Positions 35,420 to 43,577 of a stretch of 64,000 nucleotides of DNA are shown here, in pieces. Positions within the stretch are counted from its first letter, which is position 1. Every line of letters begins with the position of its first letter. Origin of the DNA: Chitinophaga jiangningensis. GTDB lineage: Bacteria; Bacteroidota; Bacteroidia; Chitinophagales; Chitinophagaceae. The notes under the pieces are model-generated. The model saw nothing but the letters and a program-made list of their open reading frames with translations. It ran no database searches and had not been told where the DNA came from. The stretch lies in contig NZ_FRBL01000002.1 in NCBI RefSeq assembly GCF_900142605.1, forward strand, positions 558,001 to 622,000, given 5' to 3'. Made by a program: the position numbers and the translations under genes.

Positions 35420-35460
35420 CCGCGATGAAAGTGGTACCACAAGTATTACTTTCATCGCGG
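35420..35460. terminator. Hairpin between convergent permease and cupin genes
   Basis: Perfect 13-bp arms, CCGCGATGAAAGT at 35420-35432 and ACTTTCATCGCGG at 35448-35460, around a 15-nt loop. It lies 28 bp after the permease stop and 12 bp beyond the cupin stop. No T-tract follows on the expected side, so it may protect 3' ends as well as terminate. Confidence 0.65.
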
Positions 35461-35472
35461 AAAAATAAACAG

Positions 35473-35907
35473 CTATACAAACTGTACCCCATACCTGTCA
35501 CAAATCGCTGCCACTACCGCCAAATCAGGCGGGCCCGCAGGCAAACGTCCCAGCTCCTCAAACATAAACTCTAACCCCGACGGATATACGCTACACTCCA
35601 CCCGTGCCGGACTGTTCCCCACCACTTTAAACGAGTGTGCTACGCCACGAGGCAAAAAGATCATGTCACCAGCAAGCAGGGAATGTATATCATCTTCTAT
35701 CTGGAATTCCACTTCGCCGCTGATGACATGAAAAAATTCATCCTCCCTCGTATGCCGGTGTTTAGGTATCTGAATCCCTGGCGGATTTTCCTGGATAAAC
35801 GTGGTAAAAAGCCCCCCGGTATCTGCTCCGGTAAACTTAAAAGTTTGATTATCTCCCAATACATTTAGCCGGGAGCCTTCTGCTGATCGGATAACTTTAC
35901 TTTTCAT
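35473..35907 (-). CDS. Cupin-domain protein
   Basis: A 144-residue cytoplasmic single-domain cupin. Motif 1 (KHRHTREDEFFHVISGEVEF) and motif 2 (GDMIFLPRGVAHSFKV) carry the His/Glu metal ligands of metal-dependent cupins such as small quercetinase-like enzymes. A short helical tail follows. The substrate and whether it is an enzyme or a binding protein are unknown. It is monocistronic and divergent from the phosphoglycerate mutase gene. Confidence 0.88.
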   Translation of the reverse strand: MKSKVIRSAEGSRLNVLGDNQTFKFTGADTGGLFTTFIQENPPGIQIPKHRHTREDEFFHVISGEVEFQIEDDIHSLLAGDMIFLPRGVAHSFKVVGNSPARVECSVYPSGLEFMFEELGRLPAGPPDLAVVAAICDRYGVQFV

Positions 35908-35991
35908 AAGGGTATATTTTGGGTTTATTCCTGATAGCGATGTAGGGTATCAACAAAACACTTTAGCTAACTGTAATATACAAAAACACTC

Positions 35992-36618
35992 ATGAGCGTA
36001 AAACTCTTCTTAATCCGCCACGGCCAGTCCCTCTGGAACCTGGAAAACAGGTTCACCGGCTGGAAAGACATAGATCTCTCCGAAAAAGGTGTGCAGGAAG
36101 CCACTGAAGCGGGCAAGGAATTACGGGGCGAGCAGATCGATATTGCGTTTACTTCTACCCTTATACGGGCACAACATACCCTGGACCTGGTACTGCAAAA
36201 CTCCGGGGAAACAGGCATCCCTGTTGTGATCAACAAAGCACTCAACGAGCGCTCCTATGGCGACCTGGAAGGACTCAACAAAGCCGACACCGCCGCCCAA
36301 TACGGGGAAGCACAGGTACACATCTGGCGGCGCTCTTTCAGCACACGCCCTCCTGGCGGGGAAAGCCTGGAAGACACCTATAACCGCGTGATTCCCTATT
36401 TCATGCACACCATACTGCCGCATATGGAAGCCGCTGAAAACGTGCTGATCGTAGCACATGGGAATAGCTTACGTGCACTCGTGATGTTTATAGACAACCT
36501 TACGCAGGATGAAATTCTGCAAAGAGAGATAGCTACCGGCTTTCCGCTGACCTATATTTTTAACCGGGCAAGCATCGATGCTTTACGGGCGCGATTCGGC
36601 AGTAGTACGCTGGCGTAA
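35992..36618 (+). CDS. gpmA: 2,3-bisphosphoglycerate-dependent phosphoglycerate mutase
   Basis: A 208-residue cytoplasmic enzyme interconverting 3- and 2-phosphoglycerate in glycolysis and gluconeogenesis. The phosphohistidine motif LIRHGQSLWN is at residues 6-15, followed by NRFTGWKDIDLSEKG, ALNERSYGDLEGLNK and the second catalytic His in VLIVAHGNSLRAL. It has the short C terminus seen in compact dPGMs and lacks the longer tail of the ~250-residue enteric enzymes. Its stop is immediately next to the stop of the convergent Lrp gene. Confidence 0.93.
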   Translation: MSVKLFLIRHGQSLWNLENRFTGWKDIDLSEKGVQEATEAGKELRGEQIDIAFTSTLIRAQHTLDLVLQNSGETGIPVVINKALNERSYGDLEGLNKADTAAQYGEAQVHIWRRSFSTRPPGGESLEDTYNRVIPYFMHTILPHMEAAENVLIVAHGNSLRALVMFIDNLTQDEILQREIATGFPLTYIFNRASIDALRARFGSSTLA

Positions 36619-37110
36619 TTATTTAGTGCGGTTTACAAATTCAGTTTTGAGATGCAAACCAGGCTCCTGCTTGGTTTCAGACAATACAAACAAACTGCGG
36701 ATTTTACGGATGTTATCCAGCTTGGAGAGTTTATTGGAATAAAAGCCGTCGTAGGCTTCCATATCAGCCGTTACAATTTTGAGCAGGTAATCAAACTGAC
36801 CACTCATTTTATAGCACTCCTGCACTTCTGCAAAGCCATTCATACTTTCTTCAAAGGCCGATAATCTTTCATGCCCATGCATTTCCAGGGTAACGCTGGT
36901 ATAGGCCACCAGTGCATTTCCCAGCTTGTTTTTGTTGAGCACGGCAATGTAACCAAGGATATAGCCTTCTGCTTCCAGCCGCTTCACACGCTCGAATATA
37001 GCAGTAACAGACTTCCCCAGTTTTGCGGCAATCTCCTTATTGGTGGTTCGCGCATCCTGTTGAAGTATGTCCAAAATACACATATCGAGCATATCGGGGA
37101 TGAAGGCCAT
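36619..37110 (-). CDS. Lrp/AsnC-family transcriptional regulator
   Basis: A 163-residue regulator; the ATG at 37110 gives MAFIPDMLDMCILDILQQDA, the normal Lrp start (an ATG 12 codons upstream would add an atypical extension). The helix-turn-helix lies at about 22-50 (TTNKEIAAKLGKSVTAIFE) and the ligand-binding RAM domain at about 70-145 (FAEVQECYKMSGQFDYLLKI). Such proteins sense amino acids or related metabolites. It is divergent from PEP synthase, so it may regulate that gluconeogenic gene (inference). Confidence 0.92.
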   Translation of the reverse strand: MAFIPDMLDMCILDILQQDARTTNKEIAAKLGKSVTAIFERVKRLEAEGYILGYIAVLNKNKLGNALVAYTSVTLEMHGHERLSAFEESMNGFAEVQECYKMSGQFDYLLKIVTADMEAYDGFYSNKLSKLDNIRKIRSLFVLSETKQEPGLHLKTEFVNRTK

Positions 37111-37123
37111 GTCTGATTTTCTC

Positions 37124-37131
37124 CAAAAATA
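37124..37131 (-). promoter_or_regulatory. Candidate -7 element of the Lrp gene
   Basis: TATTTTTG on the minus strand matches TAnnTTTG and lies 13 bp before the ATG at 37110. The nearest TTTG upstream on that strand (37144-37147) is 12 bp away, closer than usual. Confidence 0.35.
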
Positions 37132-37260
37132 GGTATCCGGCCACAAATGCTGAAAAAAATTCCGAATCGCCTCCCTAATTCAGATTTGTTTTCGGTGTTG
37201 GGAATCAATCGATTCAGGAAACGGTATCGGGGGATACCTTCATTGTCTAAACAGCATGTT

Positions 37261-39690
37261 ATGAAAGATCATATAATTCTCCCACTCGAAGCCGTAACGA
37301 TGGAATCGCTGCCGCTCGTAGGCGGCAAATCCGCCTCCCTTGGCGAAATGATAGGCAACCTCACCCAGGCAGGAGTTAAAATCCCAACCGGTTTTGCCAT
37401 CACTACCAAAGCTTATTACGACTTCCTGCAACATAGCGGGCTGGAAGCATATATCCGTGAACAAATCGCCCATATTGACTTTGAAGATATCACCAGTCTC
37501 CGCCGCGCGGGTATGCGTATCCGCCAGGCCATTAGCAGCACCCGCTTTCCGTATGAGCTGAGCAGCCAGATTATTGATGCGTATAATGAACTGTCCCGTG
37601 AATATGGCCAGGACCAAACGGACGTGGCTGTACGTAGTTCCGCAACCGCGGAAGACTTACCGGACGCTTCTTTTGCTGGTCAGCAGGAAACGTTCCTGAA
37701 CGTGCGCGGCCCCGTGGCCCTGATTGATGCTGTGAGAAACTGCTTTGCCAGCCTGTTTACTGACCGTGCCATCAGCTACCGCTCCACCTTTGGCTATGAT
37801 CATTTTAGTATAGGCTTGTCCGTATGTGTACAAAAAATGGTGCGCTCTGACCTCGGTGCTTCCGGGGTGGCATTTTCACTCGATACAGAATCAGGTTTCA
37901 GGGACGTAGTACTGATTAATGGCTCCTGGGGATTGGGCGAAATGGTAGTGCAGGGCGCGGTGAGCCCGGATGAATTCATTGTATTCAAACCATTGCTGGA
38001 TAAAGGTTATACCCCTATCGTAGAAAAGAAGCTTGGGCATAAGGATAAAAAAATGGTTTATGGAGAAGGCAGTGACGAAAGGACGAAAATTATTCCGGTA
38101 GAAAAACAGGCGCTGCATCAGTTCTGCCTCAGCGATGCACATATTATTCAGCTCGCATCCTGGGTCAATTGCATCGAGGAGTACTATACGAAAAAGAAAG
38201 GCCACTGGTGCCCTATGGACGTAGAATGGGCGCTGGACGGACTTACCAACGAATTATATATTGTACAGGCAAGGCCTGAAACGATCCACTCCCGTAAGGA
38301 TCATAGCAAGGTGAAGTCGTATGTAATCAATGACAACGGCGCTCCCCGTGAGGAAATCGTGCGCGGTATTGCCGTGGGTGATAAAATTGCGGCCGGTCAT
38401 GTCAACATCCTGTTTTCGCTGGACAACCGGTTGAATGCCGGGCTGGGCTTCCAACCGGGGGACGTGCTGGTAACCGACATGACTGATCCTGACTGGGAAC
38501 CTATTATGAAAATGGCCTCCGCCATTGTTACCAACAAAGGAGGAAGAACCTGTCATGCTGCTATTGTTGCCAGGGAGATGGGAATTCCGGCAATTGTTGG
38601 CTGCGGCGATGCTACTGAAAAACTCACGTCTGGGCAGGCCATTACGGTCAACTGCGCAGCAGGCACTGAGGGAGTGGTATATGATGGCATACTCCCTATT
38701 GAAGAACAGGAAATGGACTTGTCGTTGCTGCCACAGGTAAACACCCAGCTGATGCTCAATGTGGGCACGCCTTCCATGGCTTTCCAATATACCCATTTGC
38801 CAAACCGCGGCATAGGCCTGGCCAGAGAGGAGTTTATCATCAACAACTATATCAAGGCGCATCCACTGGCGTTACTGAACCACCGTGAGCTGAAGGATGC
38901 TGATCTCACAAAAAAAATAACACAGCTAATCAAGGGGCATAACAGCGAATCAGATTATTTCATCAATCAGCTTGCATACGGCGTTGGTAAAATTGCCGCC
39001 TCCTGCTACCCTGAAAAAGTGATTGTACGTTTCTCTGATTTCAAGAGTAACGAATATTTCAACTTACTGGGAGGTAAGTATTTTGAGCCATCAGAAGAAA
39101 ATCCGATGATAGGCTGGAGAGGTGCTTCCCGCTACTATTCCGATGCTTACAAACCAGCGTTCCGCCTGGAATGTGAGGCGATCAGGAAGGTACGTGAGCA
39201 GATGGGATTAACAAATGTGGTGGTGATGATTCCGTTTTGCCGTACCGTGGAAGAGCTGCAAAAAGTACTGGACGTGATGGCCGAATTTGGGCTGAAGCGC
39301 GGCGAAGAAGGACTGGAAGTATACCTGATGGCAGAGCTGCCAAGTAATATAATCATGGCCGAAGAGTTTGCGGAGTTTATTGACGGGTTCTCCATCGGCT
39401 CTAACGACCTTACCCAGCTTACATTGGGGCTGGATCGCGATTCCAGCATTGTTGCCTCACTTTATAACGAAATGAATCCTGCGGTACAACGTATGATTGC
39501 AAGGCTGATCAGCGTTGCCAAAGAAAAAGGAGTGAAAGTAGGTATCTGCGGACAAGGGCCGTCCGACTTCCCGGAATTCACGCGGATGCTGATCAGCATG
39601 GGCATTGACAGTATTTCTGTAACACCCGATGCCGTTACTAAAACGCTGAAAGCCATCCAGGAGGCAGAGCTGGAAGCAGTAGAAATTTAA
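37261..39690 (+). CDS. ppsA: Phosphoenolpyruvate synthase (pyruvate, water dikinase)
   Basis: An 809-residue cytoplasmic enzyme converting pyruvate and ATP to phosphoenolpyruvate, AMP and phosphate for gluconeogenesis. The ATG at 37261 gives MKDHIILPLEAVTMESLPLV, the expected start; an upstream in-frame ATG at 37147 would add 38 atypical residues. The N-terminal ATP-binding domain has VGGKSASLGEMIG and VRSSATAEDLPDASFAGQQE. The swivelling phosphohistidine domain has GGRTCHAAIVAREMGIPAIV with His432. The C-terminal pyruvate-binding barrel ends with the catalytic Cys in VGICGQGPSDFPEF. Length is normal. It is divergent from the Lrp regulator. Confidence 0.96.
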   Translation: MKDHIILPLEAVTMESLPLVGGKSASLGEMIGNLTQAGVKIPTGFAITTKAYYDFLQHSGLEAYIREQIAHIDFEDITSLRRAGMRIRQAISSTRFPYELSSQIIDAYNELSREYGQDQTDVAVRSSATAEDLPDASFAGQQETFLNVRGPVALIDAVRNCFASLFTDRAISYRSTFGYDHFSIGLSVCVQKMVRSDLGASGVAFSLDTESGFRDVVLINGSWGLGEMVVQGAVSPDEFIVFKPLLDKGYTPIVEKKLGHKDKKMVYGEGSDERTKIIPVEKQALHQFCLSDAHIIQLASWVNCIEEYYTKKKGHWCPMDVEWALDGLTNELYIVQARPETIHSRKDHSKVKSYVINDNGAPREEIVRGIAVGDKIAAGHVNILFSLDNRLNAGLGFQPGDVLVTDMTDPDWEPIMKMASAIVTNKGGRTCHAAIVAREMGIPAIVGCGDATEKLTSGQAITVNCAAGTEGVVYDGILPIEEQEMDLSLLPQVNTQLMLNVGTPSMAFQYTHLPNRGIGLAREEFIINNYIKAHPLALLNHRELKDADLTKKITQLIKGHNSESDYFINQLAYGVGKIAASCYPEKVIVRFSDFKSNEYFNLLGGKYFEPSEENPMIGWRGASRYYSDAYKPAFRLECEAIRKVREQMGLTNVVVMIPFCRTVEELQKVLDVMAEFGLKRGEEGLEVYLMAELPSNIIMAEEFAEFIDGFSIGSNDLTQLTLGLDRDSSIVASLYNEMNPAVQRMIARLISVAKEKGVKVGICGQGPSDFPEFTRMLISMGIDSISVTPDAVTKTLKAIQEAELEAVEI

Positions 39691-39702
39691 TGATACATAT
39701 GG

Positions 39703-39756
39703 CTGCATACGGATTTATTTTACTAAATTTATTAGCAAATTAATATCTGTATGCAG
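39703..39756. promoter_or_regulatory. Inverted repeat overlapping the start codon of the VOC gene
   Basis: CTGCATACGGAT at 39703-39714 and ATCTGTATGCAG at 39745-39756 are reverse complements at 11 of 12 positions, with a 30-nt AT-rich spacer. The right arm contains the ATG of the next gene. It could terminate the ppsA transcript, sequester the VOC start in RNA, or be an operator. Confidence 0.5.
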
Positions 39757-40176
39757 CAAAGGCTAACACTCATTACATTAGGTGTAAGGGACTTGAGTCG
39801 CTCATTGAAATTTTACGAAGAAGGATTAGGCTGGAAAAAATCACCCGACAGCCAGGAGGCGGTAGCCTTCTTTTCACTGGGAGGTATTGTACTCTCTTTG
39901 TTTGGCTGGGATTCACTGGCGGCCGATGCAAATCAATCGGCTGAGAGCAGTGGTTTCCGGGGCATAACGCTGGCATACAACACCCGCAGCCGGGAAGAAA
40001 CCGATGCTGTATTGCAGCTGGCGGAAAAAGCCGGTGGCAAAATTGTGAAACCCGCGGAAGAAGTATTCTGGGGTGGCTACAGTGGCTATTTCACGGATCC
40101 TGACGGGCATTTGTTTGAAGTGGCGCATAATCCTTTCTGGGAAATGAATGAGCAGGGGCAAGTACTGCTACCTTAA
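39751..40176 (+). CDS. VOC-family (glyoxalase/bleomycin-resistance fold) protein
   Basis: A 141-residue cytoplasmic protein of two paired beta-alpha-beta-beta-beta modules, typical of the vicinal-oxygen-chelate superfamily. Landmarks are LGVRDLSRSLKFYEEGLGW at the start of module one and GYSGYFTDPDGHLFEVAHN at the end of module two; the Glu of LFEVAHN is the usual metal ligand position. The reaction cannot be deduced. It lies 60 bp after ppsA with a palindrome between them. Confidence 0.9.
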   Translation: MQQRLTLITLGVRDLSRSLKFYEEGLGWKKSPDSQEAVAFFSLGGIVLSLFGWDSLAADANQSAESSGFRGITLAYNTRSREETDAVLQLAEKAGGKIVKPAEEVFWGGYSGYFTDPDGHLFEVAHNPFWEMNEQGQVLLP

Positions 40177-40367
40177 GATATTTATGAACAGCTACCCGGG
40201 GGTATTTACCCACCATAGCTTCCGGAGCATGAAAATGCTGATTATCGGATACCCACACATTGACCGATGTACAGCTGGCACAAAAGGTGCCGGCTGCGTG
40301 GGGTCCATCTCCACCCTATCATGATAAATTTGCAATCAATTAATTACTTCGTGAGCGCTTTTTTCGA

Positions 40368-40375
40368 TAATTTTG
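40368..40375 (+). promoter_or_regulatory. Candidate -7 element of the secreted-unknown gene
   Basis: TAATTTTG matches TAnnTTTG and lies 27 bp before the ATG at 40403. The -33 region has only a weak TTCG at a 16-bp distance. Confidence 0.4.
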
Positions 40376-40402
40376 GTTTCAACCCAACTAATTTTATCGC
40401 TT

Positions 40403-41137
40403 ATGAAATCGTTAGCCATTGCTTTTTGTTTGTTGATGTCTTTCTGTTACGGTGCTGTAGCCCAGGATTCCACCGGTTACTTACGTACTTCCCAATACAT
40501 CAATGCTATAGACCAACTCACTATGGGAAAGGATATGGTGTACAATTTCACCACCACCGCCAATACAGTTGGCACTCCTTACCTGTACGACGGATGGGCT
40601 TATATGTGGCTGGATTCACTGGACAACAAGCCGGTGCAAAAATCAGTCGTATATGAGGCCAATCTTGATCTGCAAAAAAATCAACTCATCATCAAAGGTG
40701 GCGACGGTAAAGCTTACGCACCGGAGATCTTCAATGTACAGGCGCTGCACTTCAAAAAAGGTGATGAGATGCGCTTCTTTGTACGTGCTTACCTGAACGG
40801 CTCTATGAAGTTTGTGGAGCAACTTTCCTCCGCCGGAAAGTATACTTTACTGAAAGATGTAGCCGTTGTTTATTCCAAAGCTGACTTCGTGGATAAAGGC
40901 ATGGTGCAAACAGGGAAAATGTATAATGAATTCAGACGTAAGTATACTTATTACCTTGTGCAAAACGACAAGGCCACCAAGGTAATATTGAAACGTAAAA
41001 ACATTTTGGCTGCTTTCGACAATGATCCGCAGGCAGCAGAAACAGCGAAGAAATTTATGATTGCAAATAACGGTTTTGATGAAACGGTTTTAGCACAAAC
41101 CGTGAATGCGATTAATATGGAAACAAGTACAAAATAA
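40403..41137 (+). CDS. Secreted protein of unknown function
   Basis: A 244-residue exported protein; the ATG at 40403 gives MKSLAIAFCLLMSFCYGAVA then QDSTGY, a clean signal peptide, whereas an upstream TTG would displace it. The mature part is mostly beta-rich in the first 130 residues (MVYNFTTTANTVGTPYLYDG, QLIIKGGDGKAYAPEIFNVQ), then helical with Lys-rich segments. I do not recognise the family. It has a candidate promoter 27 bp upstream and a strong terminator downstream, so it is an independent transcript. Confidence 0.8.
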   Translation: MKSLAIAFCLLMSFCYGAVAQDSTGYLRTSQYINAIDQLTMGKDMVYNFTTTANTVGTPYLYDGWAYMWLDSLDNKPVQKSVVYEANLDLQKNQLIIKGGDGKAYAPEIFNVQALHFKKGDEMRFFVRAYLNGSMKFVEQLSSAGKYTLLKDVAVVYSKADFVDKGMVQTGKMYNEFRRKYTYYLVQNDKATKVILKRKNILAAFDNDPQAAETAKKFMIANNGFDETVLAQTVNAINMETSTK

Positions 41138-41177
41138 GAGAGGATGCCCTCATGCTCCGGCAGCGAGCAACCATCGC

Positions 41178-41210
41178 AAAGGCAGGGCGGCCGCAGGCTG
41201 CCCTGCCTTT
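41178..41210 (+). terminator. Intrinsic terminator of the secreted-unknown gene
   Basis: A strong GC-rich stem, AAAGGCAGGGC starting at 41178 pairing with GCCCTGCCTTT ending at 41210, with an inner GCC/GGC pair. It lies 40 bp after the stop; the T run is short (TTTGT). Confidence 0.75.
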
Positions 41211-41213
41211 GTA

Positions 41214-41514
41214 ACAATGAATATTCTTATCTACCTCTTGAAAATAATTTTGCAGATTCCGGGAATTTCTCCACATTTACACCGTAATTTCAACCACAAT
41301 GGAATCTGACAATTCGGACATTATTACGTTCCTCACTGCCTACATCTTATCTAAGTTCAATACTTCTCCGCCACGCGCATAATTTTACTTCTGGCATACC
41401 TTTTGGATATATAGCGCCACAAAAATTAAAGGGGCCTCTTTGATGCATGTCTTCAGCTACATAATCAACTGATGTAATCATTTTCAATACATACATTCTC
41501 TAACATCCCTAACA
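41214..41514. other. Intergenic stretch without recognised features
   Basis: About 300 bp between the terminator and the flotillin-like gene. I see no credible reading frame, RNA gene or repeat. A TACCTTTTG string near 41398 resembles a -7 element with one extra base, but it lies more than 100 bp before the ATG. Confidence 0.5.
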
Positions 41515-43437
41515 ATGGAAAACGTATCTGCAATTACGTGGGTAATAGCTATTGCTGTGCCCATACTACTCCTTGTATTGCATAAGGTAATACTTCGTAT
41601 GCTCTTTGGCGTGGTAATCGTACCGGAAGACCGTATCGGTCTGGTAACCAAAAAATTCGTGCTGCTGGGTAAGCAGGAACTGCCGGAAGGCCGCATCATT
41701 GCTACTGACGGGCAAGCGGGTTTTCAGGCGCAAACACTGGCTCCCGGTATCTATTTCTGGCGCTGGATATGGCAATACAGCGTGTCGTTTCAGCCATTTA
41801 CCATCATCCCTACCGGTAAGATCGGACTGGTACTGGCAAAGGATGGTATGGAGCTGGAAACCGGTGCTATTCTTGCGCGCAAAGTGCCCTGCGACACCTA
41901 CCAGGACGCCGAAGCATTTCTGAAAAATGGTGGCCGCAAAGGCCGGCAAACCGCCATCATCACGCCAGGTTCCTATCGTATCAACACCTTCCTGTTTGAA
42001 GTGGAATTGACCGATAGTATCACGGTACCTGAAAACGCAGTAGGTATCGTCACCACACTGGAAGGTAAGGCCCTGGAAGCCGGCTCCATCGCAGGTAAAC
42101 ATATTGATCATCACAACAACTTCCAGGATGTGGACACCTTCCTTGAAAACGGCGGCTATAAAGGATTACAGGAGCAGGTAGTGCTGGCAGGTTCCTACTT
42201 TATCAACCCCTGGTATGCACGCATTGAGCTGGTGAAAATGACGGAAATCGCCATCGGTCATGTAGGGGTGGTTATCTCCTTCGTAGGTAGTGATGGCGTG
42301 GACCTCAGCGGCGTTGAGTTTAAACACGGCAACATCGTATCCAAAGGTAATAAAGGTGTGTGGGCGGAACCACTGGGACCCGGTAAGTACCCCATCAACC
42401 CATATATTATGAAAGTGGAACTGGTACCTACCACCAACCTGGTACTCAACTGGGCAGCAGCCCGCAGTGAAGCACACCAGCTGGATAAAAACCTGTCTAC
42501 CATCACCGTGCGTAGTAAAGACGGTTTTACGTTCAACCTGGACGTGGCACAGATCATCCATATTCCTACCAACGAAGCACCAAAAGTAATTGCGCGCTTC
42601 GGTAATATGAGCAACCTCGTAACACAGGTACTCGAACCTACTATCGGTAACTACTTCCGTAACAGCGCCCAGGGCTCAGATGTGATCGGCTTCTTAACCA
42701 GTCGTAAAGAACGCCAGGACTCTGCGAAAGAACATATCGGCCATGTGCTGGAACAATATAATGTACACGGCGTGGATACCCTCATCGGTGATATCGTACC
42801 GCCGGAAACACTGATGAAGACCCTCACCGATCGTAAGATTGCAGAGGAACAGAAAGTGACCTACGATACGGAAAGACTGGCGCAGGAAACACGTCAGAAA
42901 CTGGAGAAAGAAACCGCCATCGCAGAAATCCAGAAGGAGATCGTAAAGGCCGACCAGGGTGTATGGATCGCCGAACGTATCGCCGATGCGGCGGTGAAAA
43001 AAGCTACCGGTGACGCCAACAGCGTACGTTTGCAGGCAACCGCGGAAAGTGACCGTATGAAACTGATGGCTGCCGGTGAGGCCGAAAAAGTACGCCTCCT
43101 CGCCAAAGCAGAAGCAGAACGTACGGAGTGGACTGCTAAAGCTGATGCGGAAAAAATCTCCCTCATCGGTAGAGCAGAAGCAGAAAAAATCCTCGCCACC
43201 GGTCAGGCCAGCGCAGAATCGTATAAGCTTGCCGTAGAAGCCATGGGCGGCGATAACTTCACCCAGCTGAAAGTAATGGAGGCTATCGGTGAACAAAACA
43301 TCCGCATCATGCCTGAAATACTCATCGGCGGCGGCGGAGATGGCACCAATGGTCCTATCTCCGGCCTGCTCGGCCTGAAGCTGCTCGAAGACGTTGCAAA
43401 AAGAAAGTCAGATAAAGAAAAACAAAACGAGCAGTAA
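41515..43437 (+). CDS. Flotillin/SPFH-domain membrane protein with internal fourfold repeat
   Basis: A 640-residue membrane scaffold protein. One N-terminal membrane helix (about 8-30, WVIAIAVPILLLVLH) anchors it. Residues 37-303 contain four related segments of 55-70 residues (about 37-91, 101-166, 172-239, 246-303), each with a GxxxV strand and an xPGxYxxN-like turn (APGIYFW, TPGSYRIN, LAGSYFIN, GPGKYPIN). A band-7/SPFH domain follows (about 305-440), then a long Ala/Glu/Lys-rich coiled coil (about 445-590), and a Gly-rich end (IGGGGDGTNG). Flotillins organise membrane microdomains. The fourfold N-terminal repeat is more elaborate than in canonical flotillins. Monocistronic, with a strong terminator. 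Confidence 0.88.
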   Translation: MENVSAITWVIAIAVPILLLVLHKVILRMLFGVVIVPEDRIGLVTKKFVLLGKQELPEGRIIATDGQAGFQAQTLAPGIYFWRWIWQYSVSFQPFTIIPTGKIGLVLAKDGMELETGAILARKVPCDTYQDAEAFLKNGGRKGRQTAIITPGSYRINTFLFEVELTDSITVPENAVGIVTTLEGKALEAGSIAGKHIDHHNNFQDVDTFLENGGYKGLQEQVVLAGSYFINPWYARIELVKMTEIAIGHVGVVISFVGSDGVDLSGVEFKHGNIVSKGNKGVWAEPLGPGKYPINPYIMKVELVPTTNLVLNWAAARSEAHQLDKNLSTITVRSKDGFTFNLDVAQIIHIPTNEAPKVIARFGNMSNLVTQVLEPTIGNYFRNSAQGSDVIGFLTSRKERQDSAKEHIGHVLEQYNVHGVDTLIGDIVPPETLMKTLTDRKIAEEQKVTYDTERLAQETRQKLEKETAIAEIQKEIVKADQGVWIAERIADAAVKKATGDANSVRLQATAESDRMKLMAAGEAEKVRLLAKAEAERTEWTAKADAEKISLIGRAEAEKILATGQASAESYKLAVEAMGGDNFTQLKVMEAIGEQNIRIMPEILIGGGGDGTNGPISGLLGLKLLEDVAKRKSDKEKQNEQ

Positions 43438-43470
43438 TTGCTGCTCGCCTTCCGCCATCTATAGCCACCG

Positions 43471-43498
43471 AAGCGCTGCGTCTGCAGCGCTTTTTTTT
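43471..43498 (+). terminator. Intrinsic terminator of the flotillin-like gene
   Basis: AAGCGCTGC (43471-43479) pairs with GCAGCGCTT (43484-43492) around a GTCT loop, followed by an uninterrupted T run to 43498. It lies 33 bp after the stop. Confidence 0.92.
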
Positions 43499-43499
43499 A

Positions 43500-43530
43500 T
43501 TTCCGGAACTGCCTTCGGCAGTTCCGGAAA
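43500..43530. repeat. Perfect TTC-triloop hairpin between terminators
   Basis: Perfect 14-bp arms, TTTCCGGAACTGCC at 43500-43513 and its complement at 43517-43530, around a TTC loop. Read on the minus strand the apex is GCC-GAA-GGC, the same apex as the hairpins at 6004, 6144, 45101 and 52320. It is distinct from the flanking terminators of the two convergent genes. Confidence 0.8.
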
Positions 43531-43531
43531 T

Positions 43532-43565
43532 AAAAAGGACGGGCACCATCGGCGCCCGCCCTTTT
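43532..43565 (-). terminator. Intrinsic terminator of the pectate lyase gene
   Basis: On the minus strand AAAAGGGCGGGC pairs with GCCCGTCCTTTT (one mismatch) around a 9-nt loop, ending in a T run. It lies 13 bp after the pectate lyase stop and closes the lower pectin operon. Confidence 0.8.
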
Positions 43566-43577
43566 CAAATAGGAAAA

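Noticed and set aside
37147..37260. Extended N terminus of PEP synthase
   Set aside because: The family normally begins at the residue encoded by 37261; the extension is basic and unlike any known enzyme, and would cover the divergent promoter region.
40177..40402. Possible small RNA or riboswitch in the gap after the VOC gene
   Set aside because: No stable structure or known riboswitch core could be recognised; only a promoter-like element near the right end is supported.
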